Shown: positions 63,952 through 64,000 of the stretch, piece by piece | Numbering within the stretch: the stretch's first letter is position 1 | Layout: each line of letters starts with the position of its first letter | Source of the DNA: Sphingomonas jeddahensis | GTDB lineage: Bacteria; Pseudomonadota; Alphaproteobacteria; Sphingomonadales; Sphingomonadaceae | Direction: 5' to 3' | DNA length: 64,000 nucleotides | Assembly: GCF_001981525.1 (NCBI RefSeq) | Contig: NZ_MPSB01000006.1 | Location: forward strand, 1 to 64,000 | Made by a program: the position numbers and the translations under genes | Notes under the pieces: generated by a model | Database searches by the model: none | Seen by the model: the letters and a program-made list of their open reading frames with translations, nothing else | Told to the model about the DNA's origin: nothing

Positions 63952-64000
63952 CTTTCAGCGATATCTATGCGGTTTATAAGGATAGGCGCGCAGCAGGTGC
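63948..64000 (+). CDS. Partial gene at window edge, probably TadE/TadG-like
   Basis: The ATG at 63948 overlaps the stop of the TadE-like gene (ATGA). Seventeen codons are visible (MTFSDIYAVYKDRRAAG) before the window ends. Position and the basic RxxxAG start fit another TadE/F-type pilus gene, but the fragment is too short to be sure. Confidence 0.55.
   Translation, partial: MTFSDIYAVYKDRRAAG

Overview
The window is high-GC DNA from an alphaproteobacterium. It is most likely a Sphingomonas or close sphingomonad: it has two large TonB-dependent receptors, a SapC / tryptophan-halogenase-like / cupin carbohydrate locus, a DUF6456 protein, a membrane-anchored CycM-type cytochrome c, and several families of short palindromic intergenic repeats. 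Identification rests on gene content and remembered family motifs; no database search was run.

Layout. Bases 1-14700 are mostly housekeeping: a PAP2 phosphatase, a DUF6456 protein, a divergent DapF-like epimerase, a dciA/dsbA/dsbA operon, then mutY, a serine hydrolase and nudC in overlapping order, an S9 peptidase, pheA, a cytochrome c, a phosphomannomutase and a DEDD exonuclease. Bases 14700-17800 hold a three-gene signalling unit (CHASE3 kinase, stand-alone receiver, receiver-HisKA_2 kinase). Class III alcohol dehydrogenase and a VOC protein follow. Bases 19800-32920 are a carbohydrate-utilisation region: GH3 glucosidase, TonB receptor, two tryptophan-halogenase-like flavoproteins, SapC, a cupin/JmjC protein, a LacI regulator and a GH130 enzyme. 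Two GAACGTTC palindromes lie in front of the receptor and could be operators for the LacI protein. Bases 32900-39400 carry an MscS channel and an EmrA/EmrB/NodT efflux operon with a TetR gene.

Bases 39500-44700 hold an exonuclease-BRCT protein, a membrane-anchored hemerythrin with a good EcfG-type (general stress response) promoter, a thioesterase, an AI-2E family transporter, a DUF4197 lipoprotein and three tiny acidic proteins. Bases 44800-47670 are a type III polyketide synthase / methyltransferase / FAD-oxidoreductase cluster with overlapping genes. After an IS481 relic, bases 48700-57280 form a catabolic cluster: Baeyer-Villiger monooxygenase, SDR, MFS permease and TonB receptor on the minus strand, with a divergent regulator that is two TetR proteins fused in tandem.

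Bases 57280-60000 are a decayed accessory stretch: a KaiC-like ATPase relic, two inverted 163-bp copies of a MITE-like repeat, a small membrane protein, a uracil-DNA-glycosylase family gene, a gene cut off after 31 codons, and a truncated IS6 transposase. From about 60000 to the end the DNA is visibly less GC-rich and encodes a PAS-GGDEF-EAL-PilZ protein (behind a run of ten C) and the start of a TadG/TadE-type pilus operon that runs off the window.

Most attractive for follow-up are the Baeyer-Villiger / tandem-TetR cluster, the type III PKS trio, the two-halogenase sugar locus with its candidate operators, the in-frame palindromic repeat insert in mutY, and the nested mobile elements at 57.9-60.0 kb.
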